A stretch of 64,000 nt of DNA from NCBI RefSeq assembly GCF_018130955.1, contig NZ_JAFCJM010000025.1, positions 1 to 64,000 on the forward strand. Direction: 5' to 3'. Positions 1 to 7,813 of this stretch are shown piece by piece (position 1 is the stretch's first letter; each line of letters starts with the position of its first letter). The DNA is from Bradyrhizobium liaoningense. GTDB taxonomy: Bacteria; Pseudomonadota; Alphaproteobacteria; Rhizobiales; Xanthobacteraceae. The notes below the pieces were generated by a model. That model was not told the origin of the DNA, made no database searches, and saw only the letters and a program-made list of their open reading frames with translations. Position numbers and translations under genes: made by a program.

Positions 1-267
1 TTCAATACCCGAGATTCTTCATGGAGGCCGATGCGCTTCATTCGGTGCAGACGACCTTCGCTTGCACCGCAGGCGATAGGGCGACGGAAAAGGAGGGATG
101 GCGACCGAGGTCATCGGGCTTGCGGACGTCTTGGCGCGGGATGCGCGTGTGGAGGTCGAAATTAGAGATTCGAGCCCAAACTGTCGCGCGCGATCTGGCC
201 GGGCCTTACGCTCGCCGGCGCGCTCGTCGCGCAACCGGCGCTCGCCGGCGAATGCCCGGCCGACAAG

Positions 268-639
268 ATGAAGCCGAACGCGCGCCAGATGGTCGACACC
301 AAGCCGGTCGGCGTCACCGACGTCACGCTCGGCTCCATCAACCTCGAAAAGCAGCCGGCCAACATCAAGGACCGCGAGCTGCGCTTCCGCAAGCTGACGA
401 TCGAGCCCGGCGGCATCGTGCCCTGGCATAGCCATGACGACCGGCCGGCGCTGATCTTCGTGCAGCAGGGCGAGATCGTCGAATACGCCTCCAACTGCGT
501 CGATCCGATCGTGCACAAGGCCGGCGATCTCAGGCCCGAAGTTTTCGGCACCTCGCACTGGTGGAAGAACCTCGGCAAGGAAACGGTCATCCTCTACGTC
601 GGCGACGTCCGCAAGGATCCGCACGACCACAACATGTAA
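268..639 (+). CDS. cupin-domain protein, probably exported; start codon may be lost
   Basis: The protein has a cupin fold signature: a G-x-VPWHSHDDRPA segment followed by a conserved second half (HKAGDLRPE), which in this superfamily forms a metal-binding beta barrel. The ATG at 268 is the first in frame, but the frame stays open back to 166 and that upstream stretch reads as a classic signal peptide: a basic residue, a hydrophobic run (LTLAGALVA) and a QPALAG cleavage site, followed by ECPADK. No ATG, GTG or TTG precedes it after the in-frame stop at 163-165; only a CTG at 181 is available. Either a rare start is used or a point change destroyed the original start. The substrate is unknown. 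Confidence 0.6.
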   Translation: MKPNARQMVDTKPVGVTDVTLGSINLEKQPANIKDRELRFRKLTIEPGGIVPWHSHDDRPALIFVQQGEIVEYASNCVDPIVHKAGDLRPEVFGTSHWWKNLGKETVILYVGDVRKDPHDHNM

Positions 640-745
640 CGAGCGCACTAGGCCCCAGCCCTCGTTACCGGATGTGACGCCCGGAATCCCCCATGCTGCC
701 CCGCACGCCGAGCGTCACATCCACTTGCTCAGGAAACATCGCGAC

Positions 746-1948
746 ATGACCGATCTGTCTGCGCATATGAAGCCGTCCGAGATGGCGATGCAGGGGCACT
801 CGCCCGGCGTCGTGCTTCGTTCACTCGTCATTGGCCTGACCGCATTCCTGACCGTCGTCGACCTGTTCGCGACCCAGGCGATTCTGCCCTCGCTGACGCG
901 CCATTATGGCGTGACACCGGCAGCGATGGGATTTGCCGTCAACGCCAGCACCTTTGGCATGGCTGTCGCCGGCTTGGTCGTCGGCTTCTTCAGCCCGCAT
1001 ATCGACCGGCGTCTCGGGATATTGCTCAGCCTCACGCTGCTTGCGATTCCGACGAGCCTGCCCGCGGTGGCGCCCAACCTCGCCGTCTTCACGACCCTGC
1101 GCGTGGCGCAAGGCCTGTGCATGGCGTCGGCCTTTGCGCTTACGCTCGCCTACCTCGGAGAGCAATGCAGCGCGATGGACGCCGGCGGCGCCTTCGCCGC
1201 CTACATCACAGGCAATGTCGCGAGTAATCTCATCGGTCGGCTGATTTCGGCGGCACTTGCCGATAGTCTTGGACTGTCTTGGAACTTCTATTTCTTTGCC
1301 GCGCTCAATCTGGCCGGCGCGGTGCTGGTCTATTTCACGATCAGGCGCGTCCAGCCAATGCATGCGACCATGCTAACGGAATCCCCGTTTGCCGCGATGA
1401 TCGCGCATTGGCGCAATCCGCGGCTGCGTGCAGCGTATGGTCTGGGATTCTGCATCCTGTTTGCCTTCATAGGCACGTTCACTTACGTCAACTTTGTACT
1501 GGTGCGGCCGCCATTGTCGCTCGGCATGATGGGGCTCGGCTTTGTATACTTCGTCTTCGCGCCATCAGTCGTGACGACTTTGATGGCTGGTACCGTCTCG
1601 ACGCGCATCGGAACGCGACCAACAATCTGGGGCGCACTGGGGGTTGCCGTAGTAGGCTTGCCCCTCTTGCTCAGCTCGCATCTCGGCGAAGTCCTGACCG
1701 GCATGGTCCTTGTCGGTGTTGGGACGTTCTTTGCGCAGGCCGCAGCAACCGGCTTTGTCGGGCGCGCCGCAACCGAAAATCGGGGCGTTGCCAGCGGCAC
1801 CTATCTGGCCTCATATTTTTTCGGTGGCCTTGTCGGCAGCGCGATCCTAGGACAGCTATTTGATCATTTCGGGTGGACGGCGTGCATCATTGGCATCGCA
1901 CTTTCGCTTGCGTTGGCATCGCTGCTAACCTTGTCACTAAGAGACTAG
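746..1948 (+). CDS. MFS transporter, drug/sugar efflux type
   Basis: This roughly 400-residue protein has the twelve hydrophobic segments of the major facilitator superfamily, with the short loop GFFSPHIDRRLG after the second segment as the superfamily signature. The closest type is the proton-driven efflux carrier group (AraJ/YgaY-like) of the inner membrane; the substrate cannot be told. The ATG at 746 is chosen because AGGAAA lies about 10 bases upstream and the residues before it are not transporter-like. No regulator or partner adjoins it in the same direction. Confidence 0.8.
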   Translation: MTDLSAHMKPSEMAMQGHSPGVVLRSLVIGLTAFLTVVDLFATQAILPSLTRHYGVTPAAMGFAVNASTFGMAVAGLVVGFFSPHIDRRLGILLSLTLLAIPTSLPAVAPNLAVFTTLRVAQGLCMASAFALTLAYLGEQCSAMDAGGAFAAYITGNVASNLIGRLISAALADSLGLSWNFYFFAALNLAGAVLVYFTIRRVQPMHATMLTESPFAAMIAHWRNPRLRAAYGLGFCILFAFIGTFTYVNFVLVRPPLSLGMMGLGFVYFVFAPSVVTTLMAGTVSTRIGTRPTIWGALGVAVVGLPLLLSSHLGEVLTGMVLVGVGTFFAQAAATGFVGRAATENRGVASGTYLASYFFGGLVGSAILGQLFDHFGWTACIIGIALSLALASLLTLSLRD

Positions 1949-2065
1949 CGCCAGCGCGACCCATCTCCGTGAAACCAGAGCCGCCGCTTTGCCGTGCGGC
2001 TCGGTGCAAGCATTCGAATAAGTGGACGACTTGCGGGGAATCGTGACCGGCACGATCAGCTCCGG

Positions 2066-2362
2066 TCAGCCCTTCGTTTTGACAGGTTTCCGCTTTCCAA
2101 TTGCCGGAAGACCGCTCTCTTCGGCCCTCTCCTCGCGAGCCGACAAGATACTCGGGTGAAGCTTGGGCTGGCGGACGCGAATGCCGACACCGACGGCGGC
2201 ATCGTCGTCTTCCATCAGGAATTCGTTGAGCGTGCGGTCGTGCGGAATGCGGCCGCCGTTCTCTAGATGGGCAATGGTTCGCGTAGCGACCTTCGAGGCC
2301 ATCGCCAACTCGGCTTGTGAGATGCCGAGCCAAACGCGTGCAGAAGTACGGCGCTTCCAAGC
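2066..2362 (-). pseudogene. decayed XRE-family HTH regulator
   Basis: The reading frame contains a recognisable helix-turn-helix of the XRE/Cro type (GISQAELAMASKVATRTIAHLE), preceded by the usual ARVWL helix. No ATG, GTG or TTG lies upstream of the HTH; the first possible start, a TTG at 2308, falls inside the recognition region. After the HTH the typical chain is shortened, going straight to a LMEDDDAAVGVGIRVR segment like the C-terminal part of this small-regulator family. The 5' end is therefore broken and an internal piece is probably missing. A functional protein is unlikely. Confidence 0.5.
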
Positions 2363-2448
2363 TCAGGAAGTTTCGCTCAGGACCTGGATGCGACCGGCCG
2401 GCCATACCAGTTGAGCGTGGCCGCAAGCGCGTGATGGCTCGTGGTCGC

Positions 2449-3591
2449 TCATTCGGCGACAAGCGCTGTCAGGTCCTTGGCTTCGTGAAGGACAACACCT
2501 GACAGTGGATCGAAATGGTCCATCCTGGGCTTACGCGCGAGCACGGCTTTAGTGTGCGTGTAGCCTGCTTCCCAACGCTGCTCGATTCCGGTCTGGCTGA
2601 AATCGATGTCCTCGGTGTGATCTTCATACTCCAACTGCGGCGCGAGCAATCGGACCACATGCATTCGGGTCTGGCAGCCATAGCCCAGCAATTCCCTGAC
2701 CTCCGGGTTGCTGCGCTTGCTTTCGGGCAGCCGCGATGCGAGTTCGTTGATGACGTGTCGCAACCGATGCATCTGCTGGTGGCGCGCGATCTGACTCGCA
2801 ATGCGGCTCGAATACTCGACGTCCTTGTGGCGGTTGAGAACATCGGCCATCGTCATCGGCTCGGGTCCCACCGGATTCCACAAATGGACAGAGAAGATCA
2901 CCGAGTCCCTTCTCGGATTGTCATCGAACACCGCCTTGGTGGGTGTATCGGAAAGGATGCCGCCGTCCCAGTAGAGTTCGCCGTCGATGCGCACGGGCGG
3001 AAAGGCAGGCGGAAGAGTCCCGGAAGCCATGATATGCCTAGCGTCGAGCCTGCCATCGCGGGTGTCGAAATAGCGCATCCGGCTGGTTCGCACATGCGCC
3101 GCGCCCATAGTCAGGCGCGGCCTTCCCTGATTGATCAGGTCGAAGTTCACCAACTCGGCGAGAGTGTGATCGAGCGGCGCCGTCGAGTAGTAGCCGGCGT
3201 GGTCGGCGCCCAGCAGAAAGGCGTCTCCGGCATGGGCAAGCGGGTTCGGCGTGAAAAATCTGGGGATGCCCTGGGTCAGCGTGCTCCGGTGCGACCACCG
3301 TCCGTCCAGTCCAGGGAAAGCGCCCTCAAAGCCCCAGCGCGGGACGCGCTGCACGCGGCTCCAGAAGGCACGCAGCAGCCGCTCTAGCCGGCGCTGCGGC
3401 TCGTTTCCGGCAATCAGACTTGCGTTGATGGCTCCGATCGAGGTGCCGATGATCCAGTCCGGCTCGATTCCGGCTTCCTGCAGCCCTTGATAGACACCGG
3501 CCTGATAGGATCCCAGTGCGCCGCCACCTTGCAGAACGAGCACCACCTGTCCCGGGAGATCAGTGCGATCCGCCCGGCGCCGCGAACGCAA
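2449..3591 (-). CDS. patatin-like phospholipase (DUF3734 type)
   Basis: Patatin-like serine acyl hydrolase of 380 residues. The oxyanion-hole loop QGGGALGSYQAG is at residues 21-32, the nucleophile elbow GTSIG at 49-53 with Ser51, and the catalytic-dyad aspartate is in WDGG at 208-211 (Asp209). The C-terminal third (HRLRHVINELASRLP, then a helical segment) matches the extra domain of the bacterial patatin/DUF3734 group, proteins usually of similar length. It would hydrolyse acyl lipids. It is unrelated in sequence detail to the second patatin at 19551. No operon partner is evident. Confidence 0.85.
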   Translation of the reverse strand: MRSRRRADRTDLPGQVVLVLQGGGALGSYQAGVYQGLQEAGIEPDWIIGTSIGAINASLIAGNEPQRRLERLLRAFWSRVQRVPRWGFEGAFPGLDGRWSHRSTLTQGIPRFFTPNPLAHAGDAFLLGADHAGYYSTAPLDHTLAELVNFDLINQGRPRLTMGAAHVRTSRMRYFDTRDGRLDARHIMASGTLPPAFPPVRIDGELYWDGGILSDTPTKAVFDDNPRRDSVIFSVHLWNPVGPEPMTMADVLNRHKDVEYSSRIASQIARHQQMHRLRHVINELASRLPESKRSNPEVRELLGYGCQTRMHVVRLLAPQLEYEDHTEDIDFSQTGIEQRWEAGYTHTKAVLARKPRMDHFDPLSGVVLHEAKDLTALVAE

Positions 3592-3660
3592 GTAGCAAGC
3601 GAAAAGACCAACAAAAACAGTGAGGTTCGCTGGCGATTGACCACCTTTATCGCTGTTCGT

Positions 3661-3837
3661 TCACGGCTGGCTCCTAGATACCGAGCCCTCGCTTTCGGCC
3701 AAATATTGCCAAGAGATGTCGTCGCCACGCACGATGCCGACGACCTCTCGGCCGATTTCCTTCTCAATGGCCGACCGCCAGGGTACGAGGCTGAAGCCGA
3801 GACCGTCATCGATCATGGCGAAGCGGCCGCTGGCAAG
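3661..3837 (-). pseudogene. C-terminal remnant of a conjugative relaxase (VirD2/DUF3363 type)
   Basis: About 58 codons ending in a normal stop encode ASGRFAMIDDGLGFSLVPW followed by an IGREVVGIVRGDD segment and a short charged tail. I recognise this as the extreme C-terminus of DUF3363-containing TraI/VirD2-like relaxases found on alphaproteobacterial integrative conjugative elements. The upstream part of the same open frame (to about 4107) shows no relaxase resemblance, so the catalytic N-terminal domain and most of the protein are gone. The call depends on recognition of a short motif. Confidence 0.5.
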
Positions 3838-4115
3838 TTGGGTAGATCCGATCCAAACAAGACGAATGGACCGTCTAGGGCGCCCGTTACATGACACTGA
3901 AAACCGTCGCGCCCCTAGAGCGATGATCCAGCCGTCAGCCTTCCGGCTATCGAAAGCTAACCCGCCCGAACGCGGTGGCTCACGGCCAGCCACACCAAGC
4001 CACGGGACACGATTCTCGTGATCGTCTTGGTCCACCAGAGCGTTAATCATACGACGACCGAATTTGCAACCAAGAATCGTCTTATTTTTTTGTACAACCG
4101 TCTGCAAATTTTCAT

Positions 4116-5090
4116 TTGAACGGTGTGGCTACCATGGAGTGTCCCAGTTTTCCCGGGCTGTTTAGGGGAGGACGACGTTTAGGCGTGGATTTTGATCAAC
4201 TTCAGCACGCGATAGCAGCGGCAGACTACGGCAGTTTCCGACAGGCTGCCGAAGTACTGTCAATTAAGCAATCAACCCTCAGCCGTTCAATTCAGCTACT
4301 CGAACATAGGTTTGGCGCTGCCATATTCGAGCGATCGAGCGGCGGTGTTCGAGCTACGCCGACCGGCCGTCAGTTCTTGCGGATGGCGCGATCAATACTC
4401 GAGCAGCTAGACACGCTTGCCAGCATGACGAGGGCTACAGGCCGAGGCGAAGCTGGCCGACTCGCCATAGGCTTCTGTACATCTCTTACGACGGGTAATC
4501 TGAGAGCATCGTTGCTGGATTTCCGCCAGAGATTTCCTCAGATCGAACTCGCGACAGTTGAACGACGGCGCACACGCTTGGCGACAGCTCTTCGTAACGG
4601 TGTCCTCGATGTTCTAATCATTGTAGGAAACCTGCCGTCGCCGAGTAGCAACGCAAAGCCACTTTGGAACGAGCGCGTGTTCGCCGTCTTGCCCGCGGAA
4701 CATTCTCTGGCAGCGCGAGAGGCCGTCTATTGGACTGACTTGCGCGACGAAACTATCATCCTAAGCCAATACGATCCGGGACAAGAAATTGAGGATCTGC
4801 TGGTTTCCAAGCTTGTTTCGCCGGTAGAGCGTCCAAAGATCGAGCGACACGACGTCAGTCGCGGAGTTGTCAAGAGCCTCGTTACGATGAAGGCCGGTAT
4901 AAGCCTTGTTCTAGAATCGGATATCGGTGCCAATTTCTCGGGGCTCGTGTATCGGGAGATACGTGACGGCACTGGGCCGAGCATGCTGAGCTATGCTGCC
5001 TACTGGCAGAACGACAACGAAAACCCGGCACTCGAAACTTTCCTGAAGCTTCTTTCCGAGCGCTACCCCTCGCGTCATTTGGCAACCTGA
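4116..5090 (+). CDS. LysR-family transcriptional regulator
   Basis: LysR regulator of normal size. The winged HTH is near the N-terminus (DFDQLQHAIAAADYGSFRQA, then LSIKQSTLSRSIQLLE), followed by the effector-binding domain beginning at GEAGRLAIGF. The start is uncertain: ATG at 4116 or 4134 adds a poorly conserved lead, while the GTG at 4185 would give the typical MDFDQLQHA start and has AGGGGAGGA some distance upstream. This regulator type accompanies the trb/DUF2274 end of conjugative elements in alphaproteobacteria, which agrees with its neighbours. It converges with the DUF2274 gene and overlaps it by 16 bases. Confidence 0.85.
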   Translation: MNGVATMECPSFPGLFRGGRRLGVDFDQLQHAIAAADYGSFRQAAEVLSIKQSTLSRSIQLLEHRFGAAIFERSSGGVRATPTGRQFLRMARSILEQLDTLASMTRATGRGEAGRLAIGFCTSLTTGNLRASLLDFRQRFPQIELATVERRRTRLATALRNGVLDVLIIVGNLPSPSSNAKPLWNERVFAVLPAEHSLAAREAVYWTDLRDETIILSQYDPGQEIEDLLVSKLVSPVERPKIERHDVSRGVVKSLVTMKAGISLVLESDIGANFSGLVYREIRDGTGPSMLSYAAYWQNDNENPALETFLKLLSERYPSRHLAT

Positions 5091-5305
5091 TTTGCGCGAC
5101 GAAGTTTTGCGAAAGCTCGATCAGTTGCCATGAAACGCGCTAACATTGGAGCGATCAGTCTGACCGGATCGCCGATAGGTTGACCACTATCGCGCGCAAG
5201 GAGTCCGGCATACGTGACCAGGTCTCGGTGTACGGCTGCTGGCAACTCGTGCGTGACCTTGACCGGCTTATCGTCGGTGATCGCACCGAGCTTGAGTTTG
5301 GCCAT
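5075..5305 (-). CDS. DUF2274 protein of conjugative element
   Basis: Small protein of 76 residues starting MAKLKLGAITDDKPVKVT, containing LPAAVHRDLVTYAGLLARD and ending in a basic helix. This is the DUF2274 family, of unknown function, which normally sits directly downstream of trbI in the transfer operons of integrative conjugative elements. Here it lies 4 bases after the trbI fragment, preserving the usual order. It looks intact, but with its operon truncated upstream it may no longer be expressed. Confidence 0.8.
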   Translation of the reverse strand: MAKLKLGAITDDKPVKVTHELPAAVHRDLVTYAGLLARDSGQPIGDPVRLIAPMLARFMATDRAFAKLRRANQVAK

Positions 5306-5309
5306 GCTC

Positions 5310-5735
5310 TTAGCTCCTATACGGTTCAAGCACGAGATCGCGATTCACGATCACCCGCACCGGAAACCCAGGACGAATGGTCAGCGTCGGCTGGATGTTA
5401 AGGTTACGCCGAACGATCTGCTGACCGGTCTGATTGAGGGAATCCCCTGCTCCCCGTCGTAGCGCCTGAATAATGCTACTGTTGCTGTTGTTGGCGTCCC
5501 CCCCAGAATTCACCTCGGTGCCGACAGCTAGCAAAGTTGAGAGTGCAGCCGCGCCCAACAACTCCTTCCAGTGGTTGTCGACCTGATCCTCAAGGCCAGA
5601 ATACCCCGCGGCGTCGGCTCCTGGCTGCCGTTCCAATACGATGGACCGGCCGTTCGGCATGATCAGCCTGGTCCAAACCAGAAGCACACGCGACTGTCCA
5701 AAAGCGACTTGGCTATCGTACGTTCCTATCAGTCG
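5310..5735 (-). pseudogene. trbI: trbI 3' fragment (VirB10-like conjugation protein)
   Basis: The frame encodes the conserved C-terminal third of TrbI/VirB10, the protein that spans the periplasm in the mating-pair-formation channel: RLIGTYDSQVAFGQSRVLLV, then MPNGRSIVLERQPGADAAGY, a GLEDQVDNHW segment, and the final PGFPVRVIVNRDLVL stretch. A full TrbI is about 380-450 residues; only about 140 remain. Homology stops at about 5735, where the sequence changes to an ardC-like 5' end on the same strand. The cytoplasmic, transmembrane and proline-rich parts are missing, so the protein cannot work. Confidence 0.8.
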
Positions 5736-5747
5736 CGCTCCTTGCGG

Positions 5748-5935
5748 CCACTGTATTGCCGGTTGGTCGACGCATTTTTCGGCATGGCCAGCGGCGCTTT
5801 CGCCGCGGACGTACCCCAGGGCTGAACCCAGGGGACGCGTCCGGCCTCAAGCTCGGCAATGATCTTGTCGGTAATTTCGTTATATAGGGTTGCCCGGTCC
5901 TGGCCGGCGCGCGCGCGAGCAGTAGTGTTTGACAT
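5748..5935 (-). pseudogene. ardC: ardC 5' fragment (antirestriction / DUF1738 N-terminal domain)
   Basis: The first 63 or so residues match the N-terminal ssDNA-binding domain of ArdC antirestriction proteins: LYNEITDKIIAELEAGRVPW, then VQPWGTSAAKAPLAMPKNAS and NRQYSG. In complete homologues QYSG continues into a hydrophobic INVLILWG-type segment; here it turns into RKERD and a stop at 5729. The rest (about 240 residues, including the metalloprotease domain) is absent. The break coincides within about 12 bases with the broken end of trbI, so one deletion joined the two genes. Confidence 0.75.
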
Positions 5936-6110
5936 CGCGAGTCTCCGCGACGGGCGCCGCGAGTCTCTCTCGCAACATCTAACCCGTCACGGATAAGCCA
6001 GCCTGCACTCTTACTCTCAGTCCTTGCGCCATCTACCGAGGGCAACATTCGCGATCAGGCGTGCGCCCAAGGGCGCATCGCCGCAACGGAAAATGGCACC
6101 CGGAGAGCGT

Positions 6111-6210
6111 GAGCATAGCGACCCGAAGGGGCACGCGGGTCCGAGTGCAGCGACGAGACCGGTTCAATAGCGGCACCCGGGAACGGGGCAGTGATAGCGA
6201 TCGCCGCAGG
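6111..6210 (+). repeat. imperfect direct repeat A, copy 1
   Basis: This block shares with 6478-6580 the ordered words CATAGCG, a gap, GAGACCGGTT / AAGACCGGTT, GGCACCCG, and GGGCAGTGATAGCG / GGGCAGTGATAGCGG. The similarity covers about 90 bases with small insertions and deletions. Confidence 0.5.
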
Positions 6211-6258
6211 CGAGCCCCTTTCCCGAGTGCCCCCGGCGAGGAGCACCAAAGCTCTAGC

Positions 6259-6345
6259 GCGAGGGATCGAAGCCGCACGGCGGCCGAGACGCTGCGCGGC
6301 TCGGTTCACGAGAGCCCGGTGCGGCCCTTGCCGCACGCGCCAAAA
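6259..6345 (+). repeat. imperfect direct repeat B, copy 1
   Basis: Contains GCGAGGGATCGAAGCC, then CCGAGACGCTGCGCGGC, CGGTTCACGAGAGCCCGGTG and a GCCGCACGCG end. The same words in the same order occur at 7011-7092. Confidence 0.55.
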
Positions 6346-6477
6346 CCTGAGCGAACGTGATGCAGGCAATGATAGGAGAACCGCCCGACATTCTCACAGA
6401 GTCTCACAATTATGGAAGAGAGGCCTGTGGGTGGAGCGAAAGCGAAGGCCACTCGCGGGACGCACCCGCAGGAGGAT

Positions 6478-6580
6478 CCGCATAGCGCCGACGCGTAGCG
6501 GCGGGACCCGGGACCGTGTGCAGTCGCAAGACCGGTTAAGAAGGCACCCGACCCGAAGGGCAGTGATAGCGGCGCCGGCA
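6478..6580 (+). repeat. imperfect direct repeat A, copy 2
   Basis: Second copy of the block at 6111-6210, in the same orientation about 370 bases further on, keeping CATAGCG, AAGACCGGTTAAG, GGCACCCG and GGGCAGTGATAGCGG in the same order. Confidence 0.5.
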
Positions 6581-6730
6581 TGCAATGACGGGGGGCCTCC
6601 GGCGAGCGACTCAATACGGATTCACGTCTTCTTGGTATCGATTTTGCTTTTGTGATATCGTCCCACTCGTGCGCATGTCTATGCACGGCGTGGGCATGTT
6701 CACTGAGAGCCAATTCTTACAGAGGACCAC

Positions 6731-6814
6731 ATGGCCAAGAAAGCGAAGAAGGCAAAGAAGACCGCGAAGGCAGCCACCAAGAAGGTGGCAAAGAAGACTT
6801 CAAAGAAGAAGTAG
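6731..6814 (+). CDS. 27-residue lysine/alanine-rich peptide, histone-tail-like
   Basis: An ATG preceded by AGAGGA opens a 27-codon frame, starting MAKKAKKAKKT and ending KKTSKKK, with 14 lysines and 7 alanines and no acidic residue. It resembles the lysine/alanine-rich tails of bacterial H1-like proteins and of Ku (compare the tail of Ku at 11766-12698). A strong hairpin terminator follows at 6933. A DNA- or RNA-coating role is inferred only from composition. The ribosome site and the terminator favour a real gene despite the length. Confidence 0.6.
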   Translation: MAKKAKKAKKTAKAATKKVAKKTSKKK

Positions 6815-6932
6815 TCGTATCGGCTACTGATCTATTGCCGTCTTCGGGTCGCAACCCAGGTAAAACCGAGACCTCCCAAAGGATAGAAGCGTCCTTTGCA
6901 GCCGTTCGGTATCGCGGCACGCTGAGATAAGG

Positions 6933-6976
6933 CCGGACCTTTGTGCAGGTGGCTGCTGCATAAAGGTCCGGTTTTC
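6933..6976 (+). terminator. Rho-independent terminator
   Basis: CCGGACCTTT pairs with AAAGGTCCGG, extended inward by TGCAG/CTGCT-type pairing, and is followed by GTTTTCGTTT. It would end transcripts of the lysine-rich peptide gene. Confidence 0.75.
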
Positions 6977-7010
6977 GTTTCTGCCCTGCGAGGGCGCGGT
7001 GCTCCGGAGC

Positions 7011-7092
7011 GAGGGATCGAAGCCACACGCCGAGACGCTGTGCGGCCCGGTTTACGAGTACCCGGTGCGGCGACAGCCACACGCAATTCTGC
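7011..7092 (+). repeat. imperfect direct repeat B, copy 2
   Basis: Second copy of the 6259-6345 block, about 750 bases away in the same orientation: GCGAGGGATCGAAGCC, CCGAGACGCTGTGCGGC, CGGTTTACGAGTACCCGGTG and a GCCACACGC end. The two copies flank repeat A copy 2 and the lysine-rich peptide gene. Confidence 0.55.
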
Positions 7093-7197
7093 CTTCGAAA
7101 AACCACGAGATCCCACGATCCCGAATCCCAGTTGTGTGTTAGCGATAGGGAACGTCTGCGGGGCCAAACGATTCGTCTCAGCGTGGGAGATCTTTCA

Positions 7198-7476
7198 ATG
7201 CTGATGACCAGGCAGAGACGGCCGGCGATCCGCACCCTGCGCGGTTGGGCGATCAACGTGCTGAACGAAGCCGGCGCCATCCGCGAGTGCGAGGAGCACG
7301 GTTGGATGCAAGACCGCGCCGATCCGCATGCACGAGAGGGCGCCTTCGATATCGCCCGTCAGGACCCGCCGGCAGACGTCTCCCCTCAAGCAGCGGAGGC
7401 CGCAATTCGCGACGTGCTGGACTCGATTGGTGATAGCTGCCCAGAATGCTCCCCTGACGAGGAGGACCGGCGCTAA
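7198..7476 (+). CDS. conserved hypothetical protein, 92 residues
   Basis: The ATG at 7198 follows GGGAGA at suitable spacing. The protein begins with a basic segment (TRQRRPAIRTLRGWAINVLN), continues with an acidic helix-rich part (IRECEEHGWMQDRADPHARE) and ends with CPEC and an acidic tail. I recognise the general sequence as one that recurs in Bradyrhizobium-type genomes without a known function. The paired cysteines near the end are too few for a clear zinc site. It lies just before the NHEJ cluster. Confidence 0.65.
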   Translation: MLMTRQRRPAIRTLRGWAINVLNEAGAIRECEEHGWMQDRADPHAREGAFDIARQDPPADVSPQAAEAAIRDVLDSIGDSCPECSPDEEDRR

Positions 7477-7501
7477 GCTTCGACGCCAGCCAGTCTCCGA
7501 G

Positions 7502-7690
7502 TCAGCGGCCTAGTCGTTTCTCGACGCGCTTTCGCGCGTTGCCGACCTTTTTGACAGCCTTTTTCACCGCCGGCGCCGACTTTCCCGTCTTCTTCGCCTC
7601 GTATTTCACTTCGTAGTCCTGCCCGCCGGCCACCCGTGCCCGGTCCTGCTTCCGCCCGCGCGCCGTCTTCGTCTTCTTAGCTGCCGCCAT
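7502..7690 (-). CDS. DUF3606 small basic protein
   Basis: A 62-residue protein from the ATG at 7690, which has a near-perfect AGGAGG ribosome site 5 bases upstream. The core QDYEVKYEAKKTGKSAPAVK, then AVKKVGNARKRVEK, matches the DUF3606 family of small proteins found in proteobacteria, often near DNA-repair genes. The N-terminus is an added lysine/arginine-rich stretch (AAAKKTKTARGRKQDR), suggesting nucleic-acid contact. Function is unknown. It is divergent from the ligase gene at 7814. Confidence 0.75.
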   Translation of the reverse strand: MAAAKKTKTARGRKQDRARVAGGQDYEVKYEAKKTGKSAPAVKKAVKKVGNARKRVEKRLGR

Positions 7691-7813
7691 GGATACCTCC
7701 TGTTCGTGGCGTCGAGGCAACGCAACAAGGATTCGCCGGTTCCGGAACGATTCGAACTGTGCCAATTTGAATCGCCTGTAGCGTGGAGTTCTTCAGTGGC
7801 ATTTCAGCGTAAA

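Larger units (their letters stand above)
5936..6730. other. non-coding repeat-rich stretch
   Basis: No convincing gene is present in these 795 bases. The DNA is built of imperfectly repeated GC-rich blocks with many short inverted repeats. Open frames on both strands here encode only Arg/Ser/Ala-rich translations without family features. The repeated blocks are listed separately. It may be degraded mobile-element DNA or a region of structured REP-like repeats. Confidence 0.5.
6815..7197. other. intergenic region with terminator and repeat B
   Basis: Besides the terminator at 6933-6976 and repeat B copy 2 at 7011-7092, I see no gene here. The last about 90 bases probably hold the promoter for the gene at 7198. 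Confidence 0.5.
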
